The position numbers and the translations under genes are program-made. This document shows, in pieces, positions 8,679 to 17,174 of a stretch of DNA of 28,656 nucleotides (positions within the stretch are counted from its first letter, which is position 1; each line of letters starts with the position of its first letter). The notes beneath the pieces were generated by a model. The model saw only the letters and a program-made list of their open reading frames with translations, was not told where the DNA came from and searched no databases. Source of the stretch: Planctomycetota bacterium (GTDB taxonomy: Bacteria > Planctomycetota > JAMOSO01); the NCBI GenBank assembly GCA_027063065.1, contig JAMOSO010000054.1:1-28656 (forward strand), written 5' to 3'.

Positions 8679-8999
8679 ATGCCTAGTGAAATTCCAAATT
8701 ATCAAAATGATGAAATGCAAGAGCTTAGCGACTATGTTAAGCATCCATCACGTTATAATGTGTTTATTTTAAATGATGATTATTCTACCTTCGAGTTTGT
8801 AGTTGATGTATTAATGCAAATCTTTAATAAAAGCGCCAATGAAGCTGTAAATATTACAAATAATGTACATAAACAGGGTAAAGGTTTATGCGGTACATAT
8901 TCAAAAGAAATTGCTGAGACTAAAGTAATGCAAGTTAGAGATATGGCTAAACGAGATGGTCATCCATTGCGTGCTGTTTTGGAGTGTGATAGTGATTAA
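8679..8999 (+). CDS. clpS: ATP-dependent Clp protease adaptor ClpS
   Basis: ClpS binds the N-domain of ClpA and delivers N-degron substrates (proteins with bulky N-terminal residues). The 106-residue protein matches the family length. YNVFILNDDYSTFEFVV (26-42) contains the conserved N-D-D/Y core for substrate contact, and VHKQGKGLCGTYSKEIAETKV (about 62-82) is the typical second signature. Residues 1-25 form a polar N-terminal extension, which in the family gates transfer to ClpA. The gene overlaps the clpA start by 8 bases. Confidence 0.95.
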   Translation: MPSEIPNYQNDEMQELSDYVKHPSRYNVFILNDDYSTFEFVVDVLMQIFNKSANEAVNITNNVHKQGKGLCGTYSKEIAETKVMQVRDMAKRDGHPLRAVLECDSD

Positions 9000-11202
9000 T
9001 GAAGAATTTGACGATGTCTGTCGCAAAGCTTTGTTTTATGCTATAGAAAAATCTCATAATTATTTAAGCGTTGAACATCTATTGTTGGCAATCTTGGATT
9101 CGCCAACAGGGTATGATTTAATAACTAAATGTGGTGCAAATATTGAAAATATCAAAGCAAATTTGATTGAACATTTAGAAGATTATGAAGTCAATACAAC
9201 TACTAATCATGAGCCTATCCAGACATCGGCATTTAAGCAGTTAATTCATCAAACTATTTTGCATGCGCAATCGGCTCAAAAGGATGAAGCTGGTGTCGAA
9301 GACTTATTGATTAGACTATATGACATAGAAGATTCATACGCCTTATATTATTTAAAAATTGAAGGTGTAGAACATTTAGATATCTTAGATTATGTTGTTG
9401 CAAATCAAACTGATATGCAATCTCAACCCAATATTAAGGAAGCTAAATCTAAGAAAAAAAATCCTTTGGAGCTATTTACAAGAGATTTGACCAAAGAAGC
9501 AAAAACAGAAGGGTTCGATCCAGTTGTCGGGCGCGATATGGAATTGGAACGCACTATAGAAATTTTATGTCGCCGATATAAAAATAATCCCATATATGTT
9601 GGTGAACCAGGCGTTGGCAAAACTGCCTTAGCTTATGGATTAGCCACTATGATTGTTGAAGATAAAGTTCCAAATCGCTTACAAAATCATCAATTATTAT
9701 CTTTAGATTTAGGCTCTATGATTGCAGGTACAAAATACCGTGGTGAATTTGAAGAACGCTTAAAAGGTGTTTTATCAGAAGTTGAAAATAACCCAAAAAT
9801 TATTTTATTTATTGACGAGATTCATACTCTAATAGGTGCCGGTGCAGTTGGTAATGGTTCGATGGATGCTAGCAATATTTTAAAGCCTATTTTAGGTAGA
9901 GGTAAGTTGCGCTGTATAGGTGCTACAACCTATGAAGAAATGAAAAATCATTTTGAAAAGGATAGGGCATTAGCAAGGCGTTTTCAAAAGATTGATATTC
10001 ATGAACCAGACAATTACACAGCATTAAAAATTTTAAAAGGCTTAAAAAAACCATTAGAGAAGTTTCATAATTTAACATATAGCATAGGTGCGTTAGAATC
10101 TGCCGTAGAGTTGTCTTCACGTTATATCAATGAAAAGTTCCTACCAGATAAAGCAATTGATGTAGTTGACGAAGCAGGGGCTTCGTTGTCTTTACGTAAC
10201 CCTAAAAGAAACAGCTTAACACGCAAAGATATTGAATATACTGTCAGTAAAATGGCACATATCCCATTAACATCTATTAACGATGGTGAGAAAAACAATC
10301 TTAAAAACTTAACACAAGATTTATCTAAAAATTTGTTTGGTCAAACAAAAGCAATTGAAGCTTTGTCAAAAGCTGTAAAATTATCTAGGGCTGGATTGCG
10401 TGATGATAACAAACCTATAGGTTCGTTTTTATTTGCAGGACCAACAGGAGTTGGTAAAACGGAATTATGCAGATTACTTTCTAAAGAATTAGGCATTGGT
10501 TTAATCCGTTTTGATATGAGCGAATATATGGAAAAGCATACGGTTGCACGTTTAATAGGTGCTCCAGCTGGTTATGTAGGTTTTGAACAAGGTGGATTAT
10601 TAACAGATGCTATTCGCAAAAAACCACATTCGGTTTTATTATTGGATGAAATAGAAAAAGCTCATTCGGATGTTTATAACATATTATTACAAGTTATGGA
10701 TAGGGCGCGCTTAACTGATAATACTGGTCGTGAAAGTGATTTTAGAAATGTTATATTAATAATGACTTCAAATGTTGGTAGCCGTGAGATGTCCTCGTCT
10801 GCAATGGGCTTTAGCTCTAATGGCAAAATCAAACTAGGCAATCCATGCAAAGCTATTGAAGAGCATTTTACTCCAGAATTTCGCAATAGGCTAGATGATA
10901 TATTAGTGTTTAATCCATTAGATACAAAAGCTATTGCAAAGGTTGTCGATAAAGAAATTAAATTATTAGCTGAACAATTAAAACATAAAAAAGTAGAAAT
11001 AGTCATAAATCAATCAGCTTTAAAATACTTAGCAAAAAAAGGATATTCGCCATTGTACGGGGCTAGGCCTTTAGCTAGATTAATTAGTCAAGAAATTAAA
11101 ACCCCTCTAGTTGACGAAATCTTATTTGGTGATTTAGTCAAAGGTGGAATTGTTAAAATAAACTGTAAAAAAGATAAACTTTTATTTTCTTATATCAAAT
11201 AG
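8992..11202 (+). CDS. clpA: ATP-dependent Clp protease ATP-binding subunit ClpA
   Basis: ClpA is the AAA+ unfoldase that feeds proteins, including tmRNA-tagged and ClpS-delivered ones, into ClpP. I placed the start at GTG 8992, giving 736 residues that begin MINEEFDD. It has GGAG 7 bases upstream and starts like other ClpA proteins; the earlier ATG at 8956 lies deep inside clpS. Order: Clp N-domain (1-140), D1 with Walker A GEPGVGKT (204-211) and Walker B ILFIDEIH (271-278), D2 with Walker A GPTGVGKTE (483-491) and a Walker B LLLDEIEKAH downstream. The ClpP-docking loop region reads SSSAMGFSSNG, so MGF stands where IGL or IGF is usual. clpP is not in the window. Only 6 bases separate its stop from the Nudix gene. 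Confidence 0.95.
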   Translation: MINEEFDDVCRKALFYAIEKSHNYLSVEHLLLAILDSPTGYDLITKCGANIENIKANLIEHLEDYEVNTTTNHEPIQTSAFKQLIHQTILHAQSAQKDEAGVEDLLIRLYDIEDSYALYYLKIEGVEHLDILDYVVANQTDMQSQPNIKEAKSKKKNPLELFTRDLTKEAKTEGFDPVVGRDMELERTIEILCRRYKNNPIYVGEPGVGKTALAYGLATMIVEDKVPNRLQNHQLLSLDLGSMIAGTKYRGEFEERLKGVLSEVENNPKIILFIDEIHTLIGAGAVGNGSMDASNILKPILGRGKLRCIGATTYEEMKNHFEKDRALARRFQKIDIHEPDNYTALKILKGLKKPLEKFHNLTYSIGALESAVELSSRYINEKFLPDKAIDVVDEAGASLSLRNPKRNSLTRKDIEYTVSKMAHIPLTSINDGEKNNLKNLTQDLSKNLFGQTKAIEALSKAVKLSRAGLRDDNKPIGSFLFAGPTGVGKTELCRLLSKELGIGLIRFDMSEYMEKHTVARLIGAPAGYVGFEQGGLLTDAIRKKPHSVLLLDEIEKAHSDVYNILLQVMDRARLTDNTGRESDFRNVILIMTSNVGSREMSSSAMGFSSNGKIKLGNPCKAIEEHFTPEFRNRLDDILVFNPLDTKAIAKVVDKEIKLLAEQLKHKKVEIVINQSALKYLAKKGYSPLYGARPLARLISQEIKTPLVDEILFGDLVKGGIVKINCKKDKLLFSYIK

Positions 11203-11208
11203 GTATTT

Positions 11209-11775
11209 ATGCATCCTGCAAAAAATTATCCTGCTGAAATCATAGCCGAAGGTGATTATATAACTTTTAAAAAACGCAATACTTGGGAGTATGTAGAACG
11301 CAAAAACTGTACTGGTATTGTTGTTATAGTGCCGATTACAAATGAAGGTAATTTGGTTTTATTAGATCAATATAGGCCAGCTATACAATCAAGGGTTATT
11401 GAAATACCAGCTGGGTTAGTAGGTGATATTAAAGGTTGTGAAGATGAACCTTTTAGTGATGCTGTTAAGCGAGAATTGATAGAAGAAACTGGTTATCAAG
11501 CTAAAGAAGTTATAGAGCTATTTAATGGGCCAGCATCTGCTGGAATGAGTACGGAAACAATAAATTTTTTTGCTGCATTTGATTTAAATAAAGTCTCTGC
11601 AGGAGGTGGTGATATTACAGAAGATATCAATGTGTTTGAAGTGCCTTTTAATGATGTTCATGATTTTTTACAAGATGAGTTATCGTTAGGTAAGGTAATA
11701 GATCCAAAGATTTTTACGGGCTTATTTTTAATTCAAAATCACAAATATATTTCTACAATCTTAAATATAAATTAA
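11209..11775 (+). CDS. Nudix hydrolase, ADP-ribose pyrophosphatase type
   Basis: The 188-residue protein probably hydrolyses ADP-ribose or a related nucleoside diphosphate sugar. The Nudix box is EPFSDAVKRELIEETGY (80-96), with the metal-binding Glu residues at 89, 92 and 93; the usual first Gly of the box is displaced. Upstream, LLDQYRPAIQSRVIEIPAGL (51-70) is typical of the ADP-ribose pyrophosphatase subgroup, as is the length. It lies between clpA and a YjjX-type phosphatase gene and shares one base (TAATG) with the latter, suggesting a small nucleotide-sanitation segment behind the Clp genes. Confidence 0.88.
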   Translation: MHPAKNYPAEIIAEGDYITFKKRNTWEYVERKNCTGIVVIVPITNEGNLVLLDQYRPAIQSRVIEIPAGLVGDIKGCEDEPFSDAVKRELIEETGYQAKEVIELFNGPASAGMSTETINFFAAFDLNKVSAGGGDITEDINVFEVPFNDVHDFLQDELSLGKVIDPKIFTGLFLIQNHKYISTILNIN

Positions 11776-12293
11776 TGCTGATAAAAATTGGTTCAAAAAA
11801 TAAAGTTAAAATCAAAGGTACAATTGATGCTCTTAGGGCATTTAGTTTTGATTTTACAAAAACAGAAAATTTTGATGTTGATTCTGGTGTACGGGATCAA
11901 CCTTTAACTCGTCAAGAAACCATAGATGGAGCTTGTAATAGAGCTAAAAAGATATGGCAGAATAACTCGATAGCTATAGGCTTAGAAGATGGTTTAATAA
12001 AAGTAGCTCAAACAAAAACAGGGTTTATGAATGTATGCGTCTGTTCTATTTTTGATGGCAATACACATAGTTTAGGTTTTTCTTCTGCATTTGAGTTGCC
12101 ACAAAACGTGATTGATGCAGTGTTAAATAAAAATTTAAATCTATCCCAAGCATGTAAATATGTTGGACTGACAGAAAAAAACAACATAGGTACATCAGAT
12201 GGTATTATAGGTTTATTAAGTAAGGGTGTTATAACGCGGTGCGATTATGTTTTTCAAGCTGTTATAAGTGCTTTGGTAGCTTATGACACTTAG
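11775..12293 (+). CDS. yjjX: Non-canonical purine NTP phosphatase, YjjX/DUF84 family
   Basis: The family hydrolyses inosine and xanthosine triphosphates (E. coli YjjX is an ITPase/XTPase of about 170 residues; this protein has 172). Visible signatures are IGSKNKVKIKGTIDAL (4-19), DSGVRDQPLTRQETIDGACNRA (about 36-57), a GLEDG block where relatives have GIEGG, and the C-terminal GIIGLLSKGVITRCDYVFQA (about 144-163). It starts in the TAATG junction with the Nudix gene and ends 11 bases inside the next gene, so all three are probably one transcript. Confidence 0.87.
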   Translation: MLIKIGSKNKVKIKGTIDALRAFSFDFTKTENFDVDSGVRDQPLTRQETIDGACNRAKKIWQNNSIAIGLEDGLIKVAQTKTGFMNVCVCSIFDGNTHSLGFSSAFELPQNVIDAVLNKNLNLSQACKYVGLTEKNNIGTSDGIIGLLSKGVITRCDYVFQAVISALVAYDT

Positions 12294-12600
12294 AGAAAAA
12301 ATTAATGCTAAAACTACCAAATCTATGGTTCAGATGTATTGCCGTCATAAACACGGACATCATATTCCATGTGATGACTGTTTGAATTTTTTGCAATATG
12401 CTAACAAACGACTTTTAAAGTGTAGATATGCTAAGTTTAAGCCAGTATGTCAAAAATGTAAGACACATTGTTATTCTAAAAAATATAAACAAATGGCAAA
12501 AGAAATTATGTCTTACGCAGGTCCTAGAATGATTTATAAACATCCATTATTAGCCATTTATCATTTATATGAGAAATATCGCTTTAATTGTCCAGATTAA
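12283..12600 (+). CDS. Small cysteine-rich protein, nitrous oxide-stimulated promoter (NOSP) family
   Basis: The 105-residue protein resembles the family named after a nitrous oxide-stimulated promoter; no biochemical role is known to me. Seven cysteines (20, 30, 33, 47, 56, 59 and 63) plus several His in HKHGHH (22-27) suggest metal binding. The C-terminal segment with YAGPRMIYKHPLLAIYHL (about 77-94) is the most family-like part. The start overlaps the yjjX end by 11 bases. The stop overlaps the end of the convergent response regulator gene by 4 bases. Confidence 0.8.
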   Translation: MTLREKINAKTTKSMVQMYCRHKHGHHIPCDDCLNFLQYANKRLLKCRYAKFKPVCQKCKTHCYSKKYKQMAKEIMSYAGPRMIYKHPLLAIYHLYEKYRFNCPD

Positions 12601-12956
12601 AGCAATTCTAATTTTTTGACAGCGTCAATTAAAACCGAACTTTTTATTGGTTTGGCTAAAAATGTTGCAACTTGTTGATGTGCTTTAAGTTGGTGAATGA
12701 TAACGTCATCACCTGTTCCAGATATAAATATAAATTTCAATTTTGGATTCATTGCCAATAGGGTTTCCATACATTCAAAACCAGTCATACCAGGCATATT
12801 GTAATCTGTAACAACAACATCGTATTTGGTTAGTGAACCTTCTTTAAAACCATCCCAGCCATTGTCTAATGCTGTAACTTCAAAGCCAGATTTTTCTAAT
12901 AATTTAGTATATATTTTACGAAGTGCGTCTTCATCTTCTAATAGCAATATGTGCAT
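12597..12956 (-). CDS. Single-domain response regulator
   Basis: The 119-residue protein is one receiver domain with no output domain. Acidic pocket residues are Glu7 and Asp8, the phosphoacceptor is Asp51 in VVVTDYNMPG, the conserved Ser is in FISGTG (about 79), and Lys102 is in the LAKPI motif. All key residues are present, so it should be phosphorylatable. An AGGAG site lies 7 bases upstream of the ATG. It is divergent from cheA and convergent with the clp-operon tail. It could be a second CheY-like target of CheA or the partner of an unlinked kinase; sequence does not decide. Confidence 0.88.
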   Translation of the reverse strand: MHILLLEDEDALRKIYTKLLEKSGFEVTALDNGWDGFKEGSLTKYDVVVTDYNMPGMTGFECMETLLAMNPKLKFIFISGTGDDVIIHQLKAHQQVATFLAKPIKSSVLIDAVKKLELL

Positions 12957-13132
12957 TTAAAACTCCTTTTTGTTTATGGTATCACTAAGAAGTTATATAT
13001 CAAAACAAAATCTATAAATCGACTATTTCATATTGCCCGATATGCAAAGCTCGGTAAAAGATATTTTCTTTAGTTTTAGATGTAAATATTGTAACATATT
13101 GGTAGTGATTACACTTTGAGGTATATACCTTT
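12957..13132. promoter_or_regulatory. Divergent regulatory region between the response regulator and cheA
   Basis: The gap should contain promoters for both genes. TAAA (13015-13018) followed after 17 bases by CCCGATAT (13036-13043) loosely resembles a sigma-28 flagellar promoter (TAAA, 15 bases, GCCGATAA), with non-ideal spacing. A perfect 12-base palindrome AGGTATATACCT (13119-13130) covers the cheA ribosome site (GAGG at 13118-13121). Confidence 0.3.
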
Positions 13133-15037
13133 ATGATAAAAAAGCCAATTGATAAAGTGGAAACCTTAGCAGAAGAAGTGGTTTTTTTTGACCCATCTGA
13201 TATTGAAGGTGCAACCTCTTTAGCTTATTTACTTAATATAATTAGCGATTGGTTAGTTGAAAATGATTTTAAAATACAAGCTGATTTGTTAATAAAATAC
13301 AAAAACTTAATTACAGAACAAAATATTTCTGATGTACATTTAAAAAGTTTAGAAACCTTAGTAAGCTCATTACAATCCTTGATAAGAGATAATCGCAATG
13401 TAAATGAATTGGATTGGCCAGATATCTTTCAAGCTAAAGAACTACCAAAAGTTACTTTACCTGCCAATGTAGATAAAGAGCTATTTGAAGAATACTTAAA
13501 AACACAAGTAATTGCCTTAGAAGAAATTGATTTGTGTTTATTGCAATTAGAAAAATCAAATAACAACGAAGTTTTAGGAGAATTATGCCGTAAATTGCAT
13601 ACCTTAAAAGGTGAATCTGGCTTAATGGGACTACAGGAAGTTGAACATGTATGCCATAAAATGGAAGACAGCTTAGAAAGTTTTAGTGTAGAGTCTAATC
13701 CAGATTTTTATTTTAATATATTGGACTGGTTGAAATCGGCTATTAATTATTATAGTGGTGATGGGGAATTTCCTGATTTGTTAGATTTTACAAATATAAA
13801 TAAAACAACATTGCCTAACAAACCTATTAAAGAAACTAAAAATAAAGATTTAAACACTTCTAATCATATTTCAAATAACACTTTACACATCAATGCAGAG
13901 CGTGTCGATGCATTAGTTGATGCTATTGGTGAATTGGTAGTAGTAGAATCAATGGTCAGTGAAAGTCCTGAAATAAACCAATTTGCTTCTGTGCAATTAA
14001 AGTCATACTTAAATCAAATCTCTAAAATTACAAGAGAATTACAAACTTTGGGGATGGGAATGCGCATGGTGCCAATTAGAGGCGCATTTAATAAAATGGC
14101 ACGTTTGGTCAGAGATTTAGGTAAAAAATATAATAAACAAATCAAATTTTTTACAGAGGGAGAGGGTACTGAAATTGATAAACAAGTAGCGGAAAGAATT
14201 AGTGATTCATTGGTGCATTTAGTACGTAATTCAATTGATCATGGCATAGAAGATAATCCTCAAGAAAGATTAGATTATGGTAAAGATATAACAGCATCTA
14301 TCACCTTAAGGGCATTTCATAAAGGTGGTAATATTGTTATTGAAGTTGAAGATGACGGTCGAGGTTTAGATGCTGATGTGATTGTAAATAAAGCTAAACA
14401 AAAAGGATTAATATCCAATGAAAATTTAACAGAAGCAGAAATTTTCAATTTAATTTTTGAACCAGGATTTTCTACGGCAAGCCAAGTAAGTGATGTCTCA
14501 GGACGTGGTGTAGGTATGGATGTTGTCAATCAAACAGTGTCTGTTTTGCAAGGCTCGATTGATATCCAATCTACCAAGAATAAAGGCTGTTTGTTTTCTA
14601 TTAGCTTACCTTTAACATTGGCTATAATTGACGGATTGATTATTCGTAGCGGTAATGAAAAATATATTTTACCCGCATTAAGTGTGATAAATTCATTGCG
14701 ACCAGATACAAAAGATGTATTTTCTGTTTTGGGTCAAGGTGAGGTTGTTAAATTTCAAGAAGAACTAATACCTGTTAATAGATTATCTAATTTATTTGAT
14801 GTTAAGGGTGTCTGCGATGAAAAAATATTTGTTATTGTGATAGATCAAGGCAATAAAATAGCTTTGGTTGTAGACGAATTATTAGGTAAACAACAAGTTG
14901 TAATTAAAAATTTAGGACATCAATTTAACTCATTTGGCATTTCAGGAGGGGCAATTATGGCTGATGGTAAAGTCGGACTAATTATTGATGTGGCAGATAT
15001 CATAAACGAGGTGAAGTGTGAATCAAAAAACATTTAA
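13133..15037 (+). CDS. cheA: Chemotaxis histidine kinase CheA
   Basis: CheA autophosphorylates under receptor control and passes phosphate to CheY and CheB. The 634 residues divide as follows: an N-terminal helical extension (1-110), an HPt domain with His156 in KLHTLKGESGLMGL, a short linker with no evident P2 CheY/CheB-docking domain (215-250), dimerisation (250-310), and an ATPase domain. The ATPase domain has N-box VHLVRNSIDHGIE (361-373), G1 DDGRGLD (407-413), an F-box-like FEPGFST (442-448) and G2 SGRGVGMDV (456-464). A C-terminal CheW-like domain follows (about 495-625). All catalytic motifs look intact. The extension before the HPt domain is unusual, since classical CheA begins with HPt. 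Its end overlaps the cheR remnant by 20 bases. No separate cheW is seen in this locus. Confidence 0.93.
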   Translation: MIKKPIDKVETLAEEVVFFDPSDIEGATSLAYLLNIISDWLVENDFKIQADLLIKYKNLITEQNISDVHLKSLETLVSSLQSLIRDNRNVNELDWPDIFQAKELPKVTLPANVDKELFEEYLKTQVIALEEIDLCLLQLEKSNNNEVLGELCRKLHTLKGESGLMGLQEVEHVCHKMEDSLESFSVESNPDFYFNILDWLKSAINYYSGDGEFPDLLDFTNINKTTLPNKPIKETKNKDLNTSNHISNNTLHINAERVDALVDAIGELVVVESMVSESPEINQFASVQLKSYLNQISKITRELQTLGMGMRMVPIRGAFNKMARLVRDLGKKYNKQIKFFTEGEGTEIDKQVAERISDSLVHLVRNSIDHGIEDNPQERLDYGKDITASITLRAFHKGGNIVIEVEDDGRGLDADVIVNKAKQKGLISNENLTEAEIFNLIFEPGFSTASQVSDVSGRGVGMDVVNQTVSVLQGSIDIQSTKNKGCLFSISLPLTLAIIDGLIIRSGNEKYILPALSVINSLRPDTKDVFSVLGQGEVVKFQEELIPVNRLSNLFDVKGVCDEKIFVIVIDQGNKIALVVDELLGKQQVVIKNLGHQFNSFGISGGAIMADGKVGLIIDVADIINEVKCESKNI

Positions 15038-15200
15038 AAGCTTTTGTGATATAGCTTATAATATTATAAGACAAAAGTTAGTTAATGAAGTTTACCGAAT
15101 GCTAAAACCGGGTGGGTATTTTTTTGTAGGACATTTAGAAAGTTTATCGGCGTTAAAACATAATTTTAAAACAGTCGCACCTGCGGTTTACAAAAAATAG
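15018..15200 (+). pseudogene. cheR: Interior-deleted remnant of chemotaxis methyltransferase CheR
   Basis: CheR normally (about 270-290 residues) methylates receptor glutamates using SAM. This frame has only 60 residues. The first 16 or so resemble the CheR N-terminus (NQKTFKSFCDIAYNI), and the rest matches the C-terminal end, with MLKPGGYFFVGHLESLS and a terminal VAPAVYKK. The whole SAM-binding and catalytic core between them is missing, yet the frame is kept. GTG 15018 has GAGGTGAA just upstream, inside the end of cheA, as an active cheR would. It cannot be a methyltransferase. It may be a decaying relic, or less likely a retained mini-protein. Confidence 0.8.
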
Positions 15201-15208
15201 GATATTAT

Positions 15209-15682
15209 ATGCAATATGCAATTCAAATATCTGATATGCAAGTTTCTGGTAATAGCGAAGATTCATTAATTATTTATTCTTTAGGTTCTTGCTTAGGGCT
15301 TAGCTTGTGGGATAAAGAAAAAAAACTAGGTGGTATGATTCACTGTTTATTGCCGTTAAGCAAGGCTGATACAGCAAAAGCAAAAATTAATCCATTAGTT
15401 TATGTAGATACTGGACTGCCATTATTGTTGCAATCTATGTTTGATATGGGGGCAACAAGGGCTAACTTAGAAGCTAAAATAGCTGGATGTGCTAGCGTAG
15501 TAAATGCGAATAGTTTTAAGATAGGAAAACGCAATGAAGCAGTGGCTCGCAAGGTGCTTTGGAAAAATAATATTTTAATTAAGGGTGAACAAGTTGGAGG
15601 CTCTTTAGCTAGGACATTTTTATTAAATATTAATGATGGTACAACAATAATTAATCCCCGTTCAGAAGCATTAAGCTTTTAG
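15209..15682 (+). CDS. cheD: Chemoreceptor glutamine deamidase CheD
   Basis: CheD deamidates receptor glutamines and, where CheC or CheX-type proteins occur, takes part in adaptation. The 157-residue protein has the signature SLGSCLGLSLWD (24-35), with catalytic Cys28, and GGMIHCLLP (41-49), with His45. The Thr usually found a few residues before the Cys is not in place (Tyr23 and Ser24 instead), so activity may be altered. The C-terminal half is typical of the family. It sits 8 bases after the cheR remnant and 8 bases before cheY. It is intact even though the methylation enzymes flanking it are broken. Confidence 0.9.
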   Translation: MQYAIQISDMQVSGNSEDSLIIYSLGSCLGLSLWDKEKKLGGMIHCLLPLSKADTAKAKINPLVYVDTGLPLLLQSMFDMGATRANLEAKIAGCASVVNANSFKIGKRNEAVARKVLWKNNILIKGEQVGGSLARTFLLNINDGTTIINPRSEALSF

Positions 15683-15690
15683 GAGTATAT

Positions 15691-16072
15691 ATGGCTTATA
15701 ATATTTTAATTATCGATGACTCTTTTATTGTGAGAAGTGTCTTAAAAAAAACTCTTACGCTAGCTAATGTAGATGTTGAGGATTTGTTTGAAGCAGATAA
15801 CGGTGTGGAAGCACTTGAAATTATGGCTGGTATGAGTATAGATTTAATATTTACAGATATTAATATGCCTAAAATGGGGGGTGTAGAATTAGTTCAAACA
15901 ATGCATAAAGATAGCCTAATTAAAGATATTCCTGTTGTAGTAATTTCAACAGAAGGTAGTATCACCAGAGTAAATGAAATGACAAAATTAGGTGTTCAAG
16001 CATATTTGCGAAAGCCTTTTACTCCTGAAGGCATTAAAAAAGTAGTAGAAGATATTTTAGGAGACAAAAGCT

Positions 16073-16080
<8 letters not shown>
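15691..16080 (+). CDS. cheY: Chemotaxis response regulator CheY
   Basis: The 129-residue receiver domain is expected to carry phosphate from CheA to the flagellar switch. Acidic pocket Asp9/Asp10 (IIDDS), phosphoacceptor Asp56 (FTDINMPKMGG), a conserved Ser/Thr in VVISTEGS and Lys in YLRKPF are all present. The operon position between cheD and cheX supports CheY rather than a general response regulator. An AGGAG precedes the ATG. Its end overlaps cheX by 8 bases. Confidence 0.9.
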
Positions 16081-17122
<1,042 letters not shown>

Positions 17123-17174
17123 CATTGTGAGTTTTTTGTATTTGATTATTTGATTAAAGGTTAAAAAGGGTATC

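Noticed and set aside
8956-8991. Upstream ATG start for clpA
   Set aside because: It lies well inside clpS without a suited ribosome site and adds residues not typical of ClpA; GTG 8992 fits better.
13119-13130. Perfect 12-base palindrome over the cheA ribosome site as a switch
   Set aside because: In RNA it gives only a 4-bp stem with an AT-rich loop; such palindromes arise easily in AT-rich DNA. It is noted in the intergenic entry only.
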